A stretch of DNA of 64,000 bases from Aureococcus anophagefferens. Lineage: Eukaryota > Sar > Pelagophyceae > Pelagomonadales > Pelagomonadaceae. Position 1 is the stretch's first letter; each line of letters starts with the position of its first letter. The position numbers and the translations under genes were made by a program. Below, piece after piece: positions 51,735 to 61,018 of this stretch. The stretch is taken from the NCBI RefSeq assembly GCF_000186865.1, contig NW_008705564.1:2393-66392 (forward strand), read 5' to 3'. The notes beneath the pieces were generated by a model. That model had not been told where the DNA came from, made no database searches, and saw only the letters and a program-made list of their open reading frames with translations.

Positions 51735-54647
51735 CTAGGCGCGGCGCGTCGGCCTCGCAGCGTGCGTGGCCTTCGCGTCGTCGTCCGAAGACGCGTTCCG
51801 CGGCGGGTCGATGGTCTCCATGGGCGGCACGGCGGCCTCGTCGTCGGTCACGGGCCCGAAGCCGTCGGGCATGGACACGGGCGCGAGCGTGAACGCCTCC
51901 TCGCCGATCTGCGCCGAGATGATGAACGCGTCGTCGAGCGCGAAGAGGAACAGGTCCTTCTCGCCGTTCCAGAGCGCGTCGTTGCCCGCCACGACGGAGT
52001 CGTGGATGCGCGGCAGGTTGTTCGCGCCGCCGTGGACGGCGCCGTAGGTGCCGAGGTAGATGCCGCCGCCGCTGTAGCGCGCGCGGTTGCCGACGACGCG
52101 CGACCCGTCGAGCGTGAACGTCGTCGAGCCGTCGCCGCCGATGGCGCCGCCGGCGTCGATGGCGAAGTTGTGCTCGAAGACGGACCGGGAGAAGGTCGGC
52201 GACGACGTGTAGTCCATGTAGGCCGCGCCGCCCTTGCCCGCCGCGTTGCGCCAGAAGGTGCAGCGGTCGCAGAGCGTGTACGTGTAGGCGTCGTTGGCCA
52301 TGGCGCCGCCGCGCTCGCTCGCGAAGTTGCCAACGAAGGCGACGTTCTTGAACGTCGGCGACGACCGGTTCGTGCCCGGCAGCGCGGGCGCCGCGTAGTC
52401 GTTTTCGAGGATGTTGTAGACGGCGCCGCCCTTGCCGCCGCGGTTGCTCGCGAAGAGCACGTTCTCGACCCAGGGCGACGCGTAGTAGTTGAGCAGGCCG
52501 CCGCCGCAGGCGTCGTTGGCGTCGCCCGAGAGCTCGACGGCCATCTGGTCGTCCGTGCCCTCGGCGTCGCCGCCGAAGTCGAGCGAGGGCGTCGCGGGCT
52601 GCGCGCCGACGTCGTCGCCGTCCAGGGCGAGCGCGTCGTCGCCGGGCGTCTCGACGGACCCCGGGTCGTCCATGACTTCGGCGCCCGGGTCGTCCGCGAC
52701 CGCGGCGACGTCGTCGTCGTCGTACGTGTCGTCGTCGGACCCCGACGCGCGGCCGTCGCGGACGACGAAGCCGTCGAGGCGCGTGTCGTTGGCGCCCGTC
52801 ACGACGTGGAGCGCGTGCAGGCCGCCGCCGAGGTCGCCCGAGAGCACGCTGAGCCGCGCGGCCCAGTCGCGATCGTCGCGCACGCTTTCGGACCCGGCGA
52901 AGCCGCCGTAGACGCGGACGCCGTCGGCGAGGGCGAAGGACGCGTCCTGGGGCTTCGCGCAGCCCGGGTCGTCGGCGCATTTCGGCGCGTAGACGCCCGC
53001 GGCGACCCAGACCTCCGCGAAGTCGAGGCCCGCGGCGACGGCCGCCGCGGCGGAGTCGATGCCCTTCTGGAGGTTGGCGTAGGCCTCGTCCCAGGACGAC
53101 CCGTCGGCGGCCGTCGCCGTCGAGCGGACGTCCACGTAGACGACGACGGACGCGTTGGGCCCGCCGCCCGCGGCCGCGGCGTCGAGGCGCCAGCCGCTTT
53201 CGCGCGCGGCGTCGCGCTCGCGCCAGAGGCGCGTGAGCGCCCGCAGCTCCGTCGCGTTGCCCGCGGCGTCGGCGAAGCGCTTGCCGCTCAGCGTGTCCGC
53301 GTCGGCCTCGAGCTCCAGGATGTCGTCGGGCGCGTTGCCCTCGAAGACGCCCGACTCGAACGCGTCCGAGAGCGCCGAGTCCGTCGTCCCCGAGATCGAC
53401 GCGAGGCCGCCGCCCGCCGACGCGTTGTTCTTGATGAAGGTGCAGGTGGCGAAGGTCGACGTCGCCTGGTTGTAGTCCAGCGACGCGCCGCCGTAGAGCC
53501 GCGCGGCGTTGCCGCGGAACGTCGACCCCGAGACGACGTGGCCCGTGGAGCCGATGCGCGCGGCGCGGTTGTCCGCGAAGAGCGCCCCGCCCAGGTAGGC
53601 CCGGTTGTGCTCGAAGGTGCAGTCCTTGACGGACACCCAGGACCCGTAGTCCGCGAAGAGCGCGCCGCCGCGCCGCGACGCGTAGTTGTTGGAAAACACG
53701 CACGTGTCGTACGTCGCGTTCGCGCCGTCCGTGTTCAGCGCGACGCCGCCGCCCCCCCCGAAATAGGGCGTGCCCACGGCCGTGTTGTTGACGAAGTGGC
53801 AGTTGTAGAACACGGAGCTCGACCAGATCCATCCGAACGCCGCGCCGCCGGACACGGCGCGGTTGTCGACGAACATCGTGTTGTGCACGCGCATGGACGT
53901 GCGCTCCACGGCGTAGAACCCGCCCCCGAAGCCGTCGAGGCCCGGGCCGTCGGCGAGGCCCCGCGTGACGACGAACCCGTCCAGCGACGCCCAGTGCGCC
54001 GCGGTGACGACGTGGTACGCGCGCCGCGCGCTCGACCGCGCGCGCGTGCCGCCGTTGAGGATCGTGTCGTCGTCGTCTTCCACAGCCTCCGCGGCCCCGC
54101 CTAAATCGCCCGTGAGCACCGTGCGGTACGCCGCGTAGTCGCGCTCCGCGCGGAGCTCCTCGTTGCCGCGGAAGCCGCCGTAGACCTCGACGCCCTCGCG
54201 CATGCGGAACGTCGCGTTGCGCGACCCGCCCAGGGGCGCGTAGACGCCGTGGGCGACCCAGATCTCGTCGCCGTAGGACGCGGCGTCGAGCGCCGTGCCG
54301 AGGTGCGCGAACGCGGACGCCCAGCAGAAGCCCGTGGGGCCGTCGACGTCGACGGCGGAGTCGACGTACCAGACGTTGCGGAAGCAGTCGCAGTCCGCGC
54401 AGGCCGCCGCCTTGGCCGCGTTCTCCGCCTTCGTCGTCGGCGCCAGCGTCACGCTCCCGCCGTCGTCGGGCGGCGCGCCGTCGAAGGCGGCGTACAGCGC
54501 GGCGGAGGCGGCGGAACGCGCCGCGGGCAGGCCGACGCAGGCCGCCGCGGCGACGAGCAGGCCGGCGACGCCGAGTCGCCGCTTCGTGGGAGCCGCATCG
54601 ACGCCGGACGGCCCCGCCTCCTCGTCGGGGATGGCGGCGTACTCCAT
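51735..54647 (-). CDS. Membrane-anchored right-handed beta-helix protein
   Basis: About 970 residues from ATG 54647; the frame continues upstream only to a GTG. A cytosolic tail is followed by a hydrophobic anchor (VAGLLVAAAACVGLPAA). The ectodomain holds two related beta-helix units. Each begins with a YVD ... W-AF-L-A/GID element and an EVWVAAGVYAP strand, then AF-Gly coils (FVDNRAVSGGAAFG, FSNNYASRRGGALF, FASNRGGKGGAVYN, FEHNFAIDAGGAIGG). These match the Pmp-like/parallel beta-helix pattern found in surface adhesins and polysaccharide-binding proteins. An acidic insert (DDDTYDDDDVAA) splits unit 2. No lyase catalytic residues can be assigned, so binding is more likely than catalysis. Confidence 0.75.
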   Translation of the reverse strand: MEYAAIPDEEAGPSGVDAAPTKRRLGVAGLLVAAAACVGLPAARSAASAALYAAFDGAPPDDGGSVTLAPTTKAENAAKAAACADCDCFRNVWYVDSAVDVDGPTGFCWASAFAHLGTALDAASYGDEIWVAHGVYAPLGGSRNATFRMREGVEVYGGFRGNEELRAERDYAAYRTVLTGDLGGAAEAVEDDDDTILNGGTRARSSARRAYHVVTAAHWASLDGFVVTRGLADGPGLDGFGGGFYAVERTSMRVHNTMFVDNRAVSGGAAFGWIWSSSVFYNCHFVNNTAVGTPYFGGGGGVALNTDGANATYDTCVFSNNYASRRGGALFADYGSWVSVKDCTFEHNRAYLGGALFADNRAARIGSTGHVVSGSTFRGNAARLYGGASLDYNQATSTFATCTFIKNNASAGGGLASISGTTDSALSDAFESGVFEGNAPDDILELEADADTLSGKRFADAAGNATELRALTRLWRERDAARESGWRLDAAAAGGGPNASVVVYVDVRSTATAADGSSWDEAYANLQKGIDSAAAAVAAGLDFAEVWVAAGVYAPKCADDPGCAKPQDASFALADGVRVYGGFAGSESVRDDRDWAARLSVLSGDLGGGLHALHVVTGANDTRLDGFVVRDGRASGSDDDTYDDDDVAAVADDPGAEVMDDPGSVETPGDDALALDGDDVGAQPATPSLDFGGDAEGTDDQMAVELSGDANDACGGGLLNYYASPWVENVLFASNRGGKGGAVYNILENDYAAPALPGTNRSSPTFKNVAFVGNFASERGGAMANDAYTYTLCDRCTFWRNAAGKGGAAYMDYTSSPTFSRSVFEHNFAIDAGGAIGGDGSTTFTLDGSRVVGNRARYSGGGIYLGTYGAVHGGANNLPRIHDSVVAGNDALWNGEKDLFLFALDDAFIISAQIGEEAFTLAPVSMPDGFGPVTDDEAAVPPMETIDPPRNASSDDDAKATHAARPTRRA

Positions 54648-54726
54648 CGGGCAGCCCTGGACACACCTCACCGAAATCTTTACAGTGTCTTCACCTTCGG
54701 CGCCTCACCTCGGCTGCCCCAACATT

Positions 54727-55587
54727 ATGGCGGTCTACGACGGTGATGACGACCGTCGACCGTTCCTGTCGTCGCCGTCCAAGGCGCGGCACGGGTCGCG
54801 GGACGCGAACAAGGCCGACGCCGACGCCGACGCGACGCGCGAGGCCTTTTTTATCTCCGTCATCTCCGTGCTCTGCACGTCGGTGTCGAGCCTCGTGGGC
54901 CTGGGCCTCTTCTTCAACGCCGGGTCGACGGCCATGCTCGGCTTCGCCCTCGTGAACATCGTCGACACCATCGGCTCGCTGCTCATGCTCTGGCGCTTCG
55001 AGGGCGGCGGCGACGCCGTGCCCCACGCCGTCCTCGAGGCGCGCGAGGATCGGTCGCAGGTCGGCCTCGCGGCCATGTTCGTCGTCCTGGGCCTCGTGAT
55101 CATCTGCGACTCCGCCTACCACTACCTCCAGGACGACCGGCCCACGGAGATCCGCATCCTCATCTCCACGGGGCTCTCGACGTGCGCGACGTCGTCCGCG
55201 ATCGGGCTCTACAAGCTCACGGTCGCGGAGCGCACGGACAGCGACGCGCTCTACATGGACGGCGTCTGCAGCCTCAACGGCGCCCTGCTGTCCTTCTCCG
55301 CGGCGGCGGCGGCGATCCTCTTCAAGTGCGTGCCCCGGTTCTGGTGGAGCGATTTGGTCGTATCCTGCGCGTGCGCGCTCTGGCTCATCTTCTACGGCGC
55401 GGCCGTGCTCAGCCGCTTCAAGCGGCGCAGGTGGTGGAGCCCGGCCTTCTGGGCCGTCGAGGCCGACGACGGCGCGCGCGGCGGGACCGCGGTCGCGCCG
55501 GGCGAGTTCTACCCGGGCCCGAGCACGCCGGACTCCGTCGACCGCAAGACGCGGGGGCAGCACTGCCGCGAGGGCGCCTGGTCGTGA
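54727..55587 (+). CDS. TMEM163-like cation (zinc) efflux protein
   Basis: 286 residues from ATG 54727. Six hydrophobic segments follow an acidic N-terminal tail. The pattern matches TMEM163, a cation-diffusion-facilitator relative: FFNAGSTAMLGFALVNIVDT (span 2 with the conserved Asp), LLMLWRFEG, RSQVGLAAMFVVLGLVIICD, and the later DALYMDGVCSLNGALLSFSA with a second Asp. TMEM163 transports zinc out of the cytosol. The C-terminal tail of 60 residues is disordered. The start lies only 79 bases from the ATG of the divergent beta-helix gene. Confidence 0.75.
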   Translation: MAVYDGDDDRRPFLSSPSKARHGSRDANKADADADATREAFFISVISVLCTSVSSLVGLGLFFNAGSTAMLGFALVNIVDTIGSLLMLWRFEGGGDAVPHAVLEAREDRSQVGLAAMFVVLGLVIICDSAYHYLQDDRPTEIRILISTGLSTCATSSAIGLYKLTVAERTDSDALYMDGVCSLNGALLSFSAAAAAILFKCVPRFWWSDLVVSCACALWLIFYGAAVLSRFKRRRWWSPAFWAVEADDGARGGTAVAPGEFYPGPSTPDSVDRKTRGQHCREGAWS

Positions 55588-55710
55588 TAGAGCGGGGGTT
55601 GTTTGTGTGTGTTTGGACGGTGGGGAATCCTTGCAGCGGTAGTTGAAGCGCAGGGGTCTCCGCAGCGGCGCTTGAAGCGAATGGTGCACACTTGTTGCGC
55701 CGCGGACTTC

Positions 55711-55785
55711 AAGTTGAGAGATCGAGCGCAAGGATGGGCTACAAGTTGAGATCGAGGGCAAAAAAGATGGGCTACAAGTTGCCAC
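55711..55785 (+). repeat. 32/33-bp direct repeat around the start codon
   Basis: Units 55711-55742 and 55743-55775 both run AAGTTGAGA ... GGATGGGCTAC or the near match, and a third partial unit starts at 55776. Each full unit contains an in-frame ATG (55734 and 55767). The repeat thus doubles the N-terminus MGYKL. Confidence 0.8.
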
Positions 55786-58229
55786 CGATTCTGCTCTACC
55801 TGCTAGCCATAGCGCCAGCAACGCGCGCGCTCCCGTCCTTCTTCAAGCGCGAATCGAAGCCGCGGCTCGCCGTCGCCGTGGACGTGGGCACGGAGTCGCT
55901 GCGCGTCGCCGTCTTCGACGAGGACGGCGTCGTCGTCGGCTCGGCGACGGAGGCGCACGAGACGTTCTACCCGGCGCCGGGCCGGGCGGAGCAGGTGCCC
56001 GACGCGTGGTGGCACAACCTCGGCGTCGCGTGCAAGCGGGCCGTCGGCGACCGCGCGGCGGACGTCGCGTCGCTGTGCCTCGCGACGACGTCGTGCACCG
56101 TCGTCGCGTGCGACGCGGCCGGCGCGCCGCTGCGCGACTGCCTGCTCTGGATGGACGCGCGGTCCGCGACCGAGGCCGAGGACATCCTCGAGATGGGCGC
56201 GGGGGACCCCGCGTTACGGGTCAACTCCGGCGGCGCGGGCCCCATAAGCGCGGAGTGGATGCTGCCCAAGGCGCTCTGGCTCAAGCGCCACGAGCCCGAG
56301 ACCTGGGACAACGCGGCCGTCGTCTGCGAGTGCCAGGACTGGCTCAACTTCAAGCTCACGGGCGGCTGGGCCGCGGGCGGGTCGAACGTCGCGACGCGGT
56401 GGCACTGCGACGGCGCTGTGGCCGTCGCGGAGCCGCCGCGAGCCGCGGGGCCCTTCCGGCCCTTCGGCGGGCGGCCGTCGGCGCTCTTAGCGAAAATCGG
56501 CCTCGCGGATCTGGAGGACAAGTGGCCCATGCGCTGCGTCGCGACGGGCGCCGCCGTCGGCACGTTGACCAAGGCCGCGGCCGCGCACCTCGGCCTGCCG
56601 CGGTCCGTCGTCGTCGCCCAGGGCGGCGCCGACGCCTTCGTGGGCATCGTCGGCGCCGGCTGCGCGACGGCCAGGGGCGGCGTCGTCGTCGTGACGGGGT
56701 CGTCGCACCTGCACCTCGCGTGCGGGCCCCTGCGCGACGCCGAGGCCACGCGGGGCGCGCCGAGCTGCTGGGGCGGCTACCGGGGCGCGCCCCTGCCGTC
56801 GCTGACGCTCGCCGAGGGCGGCCAGTCGTCGACGGGCAGCGCGCTGCGCCTCGCGAGCCGCCTTTTAGGGGACGACGACCTCAAAGCGCTCGACGAGCTC
56901 GCGGACGGCGTGCCCGTCGGCTGCGAGGGTTTATCAGCTTTGGAGACGCTCCAGGGCGCGCGGACGCCCGTCTGCGACCCCCACGCGCGCGGCGCGCTGG
57001 TGGGCCTGAGCCTGGCGCACGGCAAGGCGCACGTCTGGCGCGCGGCGCTGGAAGCGGTATGCCTCGGCACGCGGAACTCCCTCGAGGGCCTGAGCAGGGC
57101 CTTGAAGGACGACGGCGACGACGACGACGCGCCGCTCCACGTCTGCGGCGGCGCGACGAAGTCCGAGATCTTCCTCCAGATGCACGCGGACGCGTGCGGC
57201 CGCGCGGTCGTCGTCGGCGAGAACCCGGACGCGCCGCTCCTCGGCGCGGCGGTCCTCGCCTTCGCGGCCCTGGACCGCGCGGCGCGGCCGAAGCTCGACG
57301 TCGAGCGGGCCGTCGAGTCGCGGGTGAAGCGCATGGTCCGCCCGAAGACGCGCCTCGAGCCGCGGCCGTACCAGTCCGCGGCCTTCGACCGGCTGGACCG
57401 GCGCGTGCGGTCGCGCCTCGCCCCCGCCGTCGCGCCGATCTCGCGCGCCTGCGCGGACCTCGCGGCCGCCGAGGTCCCCGCCGACGATCGGCCGCGGCCG
57501 CCGCGGAAGGACCTGCCCGGCGGTCTGAGACCCGTCGTCGCGCCGTCGCTGCTCGCCGCGGACCCGGCGAATTTGGCCGACGCGGCGCGCGCGGCGCTGA
57601 GCGCCGGCGCGACGTGGCTCCACGTCGACGTCTTCGACGGCTCCAAGGCCTGCGGCGGCGCGCTCTCGAACATGGGGCCGGGCACCGTGTCCGCGCTGCG
57701 CGCGGCGCTGGGGCCGGACGCGTTCCTCGACGTCCACGCGGGCGTGCGGCATTTGGACGTCGAGGCCTACCGGGACGCGTCGCAGCTCACGTTCCAGTTC
57801 GAGGCCGTCGACGAGCCCGTGGCCGCGTGCAAGCAGATCCGCGCGCTCGGGCTCCGCGCGGGCGTCTGCGTCGCACCGGCCACGCCCGCGGACGCGCTCG
57901 ACCCGCTCCTCGACGCGGGCCTCGTGGACCTCGTGGACGTGCTCTTCGTCGAGCCGGGCCGCGGCGGCCAGGACTTCAACGAGGACTGCCTCGAGAAGCT
58001 ACGGCACGTCCGCGCGCGCGCGCCGGGCGTGGACCTCATGGCCGACGGCGGCATCCACGAGACGACGGCCTACCTCGCCGCCGCCGCGGGGGCCAACGTC
58101 CTCGTCGCGGGCACGTTCTGCTTCCGCGACCGCGGCCGCCACCTCGAGGCGGCCGTCGACGCGCTCCACGCGGCCCTCGCGGAGGGCGCGGGCCACGCGC
58201 ACGTCGACCAGCAGCGGAACATCATGTAA
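55734..58229 (+). CDS. FGGY pentulose kinase fused to ribulose-phosphate 3-epimerase
   Basis: 831 residues from ATG 55734; a second in-frame ATG at 55767 sits in a direct repeat and gives a better signal peptide (PPILLYLLAIAPATRA). Residues 50-550: FGGY kinase, with AVDVGTESLRVAVFDEDG, LWMDARS, a VCECQDWLNFKLTG block, GGQSSTGSALRL and CGGATKSEIFLQMHAD. Residues 610-820: ribulose-phosphate epimerase, with APSLLAADPANL, HVDVFDG, DVHAGVRHLDVE, VEPGRGGQDF and ADGGIHE. The metal and catalytic residues (Ser, two His, two Asp) are kept, though the usual flexible FVPN loop is replaced. Together they would phosphorylate D-ribulose (or D-xylulose) and interconvert the 5-phosphates. The N-terminal leader suggests import to ER or plastid rather than cytosol. 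Confidence 0.85.
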   Translation: MGYKLRSRAKKMGYKLPPILLYLLAIAPATRALPSFFKRESKPRLAVAVDVGTESLRVAVFDEDGVVVGSATEAHETFYPAPGRAEQVPDAWWHNLGVACKRAVGDRAADVASLCLATTSCTVVACDAAGAPLRDCLLWMDARSATEAEDILEMGAGDPALRVNSGGAGPISAEWMLPKALWLKRHEPETWDNAAVVCECQDWLNFKLTGGWAAGGSNVATRWHCDGAVAVAEPPRAAGPFRPFGGRPSALLAKIGLADLEDKWPMRCVATGAAVGTLTKAAAAHLGLPRSVVVAQGGADAFVGIVGAGCATARGGVVVVTGSSHLHLACGPLRDAEATRGAPSCWGGYRGAPLPSLTLAEGGQSSTGSALRLASRLLGDDDLKALDELADGVPVGCEGLSALETLQGARTPVCDPHARGALVGLSLAHGKAHVWRAALEAVCLGTRNSLEGLSRALKDDGDDDDAPLHVCGGATKSEIFLQMHADACGRAVVVGENPDAPLLGAAVLAFAALDRAARPKLDVERAVESRVKRMVRPKTRLEPRPYQSAAFDRLDRRVRSRLAPAVAPISRACADLAAAEVPADDRPRPPRKDLPGGLRPVVAPSLLAADPANLADAARAALSAGATWLHVDVFDGSKACGGALSNMGPGTVSALRAALGPDAFLDVHAGVRHLDVEAYRDASQLTFQFEAVDEPVAACKQIRALGLRAGVCVAPATPADALDPLLDAGLVDLVDVLFVEPGRGGQDFNEDCLEKLRHVRARAPGVDLMADGGIHETTAYLAAAAGANVLVAGTFCFRDRGRHLEAAVDALHAALAEGAGHAHVDQQRNIM

Positions 58230-59534
58230 GAGGGCTATATCGATGAGCCGCGGCGAGGGCTAGCGATGCTAGCGGCGGTGCGAGGCGCCGGCCGGGCGCG
58301 CACCGCGGTACCGCGTTGCATTACTATTTCGTGCCCCCCCTAGACGGGTCCTGGTGCCACCAGAGAGGCTGCCATCCTGCGCGCGTTGGGGTAAGGTCTG
58401 TTGATCCCTGCGGCAGGTGTATACGCTTCGACCTGCAGGGATGCGGCGAGTGTTGTTTCGGTTTCGCTGGGGACGCTGGATCCGCACTGCACGCCCTTGG
58501 CAAGGGACCGTTCGCCAGCTGGTTCTCTTCGGTCGGTAGAACACATAGGTCGACCCGACCGGCTATTGTCGGATCTAGTTCCGTGCAGCTCACATTGGAT
58601 TTTTGTTGTTTTGAAAAGTCGATCGCGCGCGGACGCGCGAGTCGAACTTGATCGTTCCGGAAGAAAAAAAAATTTTGTTTGGGGGAGCTGGTCGCAAGCG
58701 ACCCGGGCTCGAGGAAGGGGAAGGGGACGGTGGGCGGCGCGTCGGGTCGCCGGTGGGGGAGCGGCGGGGCGGCGGGATTGGGGGGTGGCCGCTCGCTCAG
58801 ATGGGGTGCCGCAGCGGCTGCCCTTCACGCGCCGGCGCCCGGCGCCGCGGACAGCGGGGACCGGGCGTGTGAATGGCAGTCGCGCGGGATGCGCGGTGCG
58901 GGCGCGGCGGGGTTGTCATGGGGGTTCTGTGTCGGACGCGCGCCCCCCCCGTCCGCTAGGCAGAACCCCCTCCCGCCGCGACACGCTTCGGAGCGGTGAA
59001 TTTTTCCGTTCCCCCAAAATTTGGCTGGGAGGATATGGTTTGCGATGCGGTATATGTGAAGCGATTTTAGGGATTATAAGTATTGTTGAGTCGCGCGCGC
59101 GCTCCAGGGGAGAACTTTATCATATAGTGAGGTGAGTGTGGAGGGGAAGGAACTGGCACTGCGCCACTCCCAACACTTACCAATCGTCGGCCGGAACGCA
59201 ACATTAACTTATTGAAGCTGCGGGCGGAGGCCTCGGAGGCCCTCCGTGACGAGCGCGAGCATGTCGCAGCGGCTGGCCGTGCGCGTTCCAGCGGCTTGAA
59301 TCGCGCGCGTTTGCGTGCCCCCATGACACGGCTGTCGTGCGCATCCAGCGGGAACATCGCAGGCGCGAGTACGCCGCTGCGGAGAGCGCTAGCCCAGCGC
59401 CGCGCGTTTTTTTACAACAAGGCGCTACGAGGCGAGTTGACTCTGTGTAAATTTTAGGCCATCAGTGCAGCGCAGGCCCGACTCGAGCATCAGGATCCTC
59501 TCGACCAAGACCGGGGGGAACGTCGAGAGCGCAC
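58230..59534. other. Gene-poor gap
   Basis: 1.3 kb with no convincing gene. 58316-58651 is open in frame on the plus strand but shows no family match and its residue mix is not typical. 58660-59000 has A-runs next to GC-rich purine-heavy sequence. 59030-59130 is AT-rich. I see no tRNA, 5S or spliceosomal RNA signature. It may be a decayed mobile element, a regulatory region or an unrecognised RNA gene. Confidence 0.4.
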
Positions 59535-60950
59535 ATGTCGGCGTGCGGCTACTGCGGCGGCGACGCGTCCGGCGAGGGCGACTTCCTGCCGTGCTGCGGC
59601 AAGCCCATCTGCCAGCCCTGCTTCCTGTCGAGCCACTCGGTCCCGGGGCCGGCGTGCCGCCTCTGCTCGGCGGTGGTGCCGCACAGCGCGGACGATCTCT
59701 TTGAGGCGTACGAGCGCCTCGCGGTCGCGGGCCACGAGCAGGCGGCGCGGCGCGGCCTCCTGCTCTCGTCGATGCTGCTCGCGAAGGCGCGGCGCGACGG
59801 CGACGACGAGGCGGTCCGCTCGCTCCAACAGGTGCAGACCAAGTACTTCCTCCGCGGCACGAGCGTCCTTCGCCCGGGCGAGAGCGCGCCCCGCGGCCTA
59901 GACCAGACGGACCTGTGCGATTATTTCGGGAAGATGGACCTCGACCGGATGGAGGGCCGATCGAGCTACGACGTCGAATCCCTCAAGAAGTTCCGCGACG
60001 CGCGCGTCCGCGAGAAGGCGACGTCCCAGGCGTGCCCTAAGCGGACCATCACCACGAAGGCCATCGCCGAAGGGCTCGAGGAGATGTCGGCGACGTCCCA
60101 GGCGTGCGTCGTCTGCGAGAAGGCCGGCCGTCTGAAGGTCTGCCAGGGCTGCAAGTGCGTGTCCTACTGCAGCGCCGAGTGCCAAAAGGCGGACTGGCCC
60201 GCGCACAAGAAGTCGTGCAAGATGCTCAAGAGCGCGCGGACGCTCAAGAAGACGGACGTGGGCCCGGACGCGAGCATCCGGTTACGAAATTACGCCGCGA
60301 GCTGCCACTTCCTCCAGGGCCAGCACAAGCTCGAGACGGGCAACCACGCCAAGTCCGCCAAGTACTACGAGATGGGCTTCGCGCTCGAGCCCGACGACGT
60401 CTGCCACGCCTTCATGAACTACGGCCTCGCGCTCCGCGGCCTCGGCCGCCACGCGGAGGCGAAGCCCTTCCTCGAGCGCGCGTTCGCGCTCGACAAGGAC
60501 GACGGCCCCGCGTGCTTCAACCTGGCCCAGTACCTCGAGGAGAAGGAGCAGGACACGACGCGCTCCTGGCCGCTCTACCGCCGCGCGACGGAGGTCGCGC
60601 CGACCAAGACGCACGCGCAGGCGTGGTTCGGCCTCGGCATGACCTCGGACCAGCTCGGCAAGATCGACGAGGCCATCGTCGCCTACAAGCGCTGCCTCGT
60701 CCTCGCGCCCATGGGCCCCCAGCCGGCGCGGAACAACATCATCATCCTGCTCAGCAAAGCCGCCGCGAACGCGGGCGACAACGCGCGCTTCGACGACGCG
60801 TTCCGGTACCTCGACGACGCGGAGCGCGTCGTCGCGGAGGGGCTGCGGCTCAACCCGAACGACGCGACGATGGCCGTGTTCCGAGACAAGCTCCTCCCCG
60901 ACATGCGCCGCCCCCTCAAGGTCGCGCGGCGCGAGAGTCGTAAACCCTAG
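59535..60950 (+). CDS. RING-MYND-TPR protein
   Basis: 471 residues. A RING-like finger opens the protein (CGYCGGDASGEGDFLPCCGKP, then CQPC and CRLC). A helical region follows. A MYND finger starts near residue 190 (CVVCEKAGRLKVCQGCKCV, then YCSAECQKADWPAHKKSC). Then at least four TPR-type helix pairs (YYEMGFALEPDDV, FLERAFALDKDDG, LYRRATEVAP, AIVAYKRCLVLAP). It is a second member of the zinc-finger-plus-solenoid class seen at 26355, but with a different order and TPR instead of Sel1. An adaptor or ubiquitin-linked role is inferred. Confidence 0.85.
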   Translation: MSACGYCGGDASGEGDFLPCCGKPICQPCFLSSHSVPGPACRLCSAVVPHSADDLFEAYERLAVAGHEQAARRGLLLSSMLLAKARRDGDDEAVRSLQQVQTKYFLRGTSVLRPGESAPRGLDQTDLCDYFGKMDLDRMEGRSSYDVESLKKFRDARVREKATSQACPKRTITTKAIAEGLEEMSATSQACVVCEKAGRLKVCQGCKCVSYCSAECQKADWPAHKKSCKMLKSARTLKKTDVGPDASIRLRNYAASCHFLQGQHKLETGNHAKSAKYYEMGFALEPDDVCHAFMNYGLALRGLGRHAEAKPFLERAFALDKDDGPACFNLAQYLEEKEQDTTRSWPLYRRATEVAPTKTHAQAWFGLGMTSDQLGKIDEAIVAYKRCLVLAPMGPQPARNNIIILLSKAAANAGDNARFDDAFRYLDDAERVVAEGLRLNPNDATMAVFRDKLLPDMRRPLKVARRESRKP

Positions 60951-61018
60951 CTTCACCATCAACAACGGAACGAGCTGCACTTCGCGGAGGCGCTATCTAA
61001 AACACCTCTGCGTAAACT

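Noticed and set aside
58316..58651. 111-codon plus-strand frame in the gap
   Set aside because: Cys/Gly/Phe-rich with no family match, competing frames of equal length on the other strand, and no neighbour supporting it.
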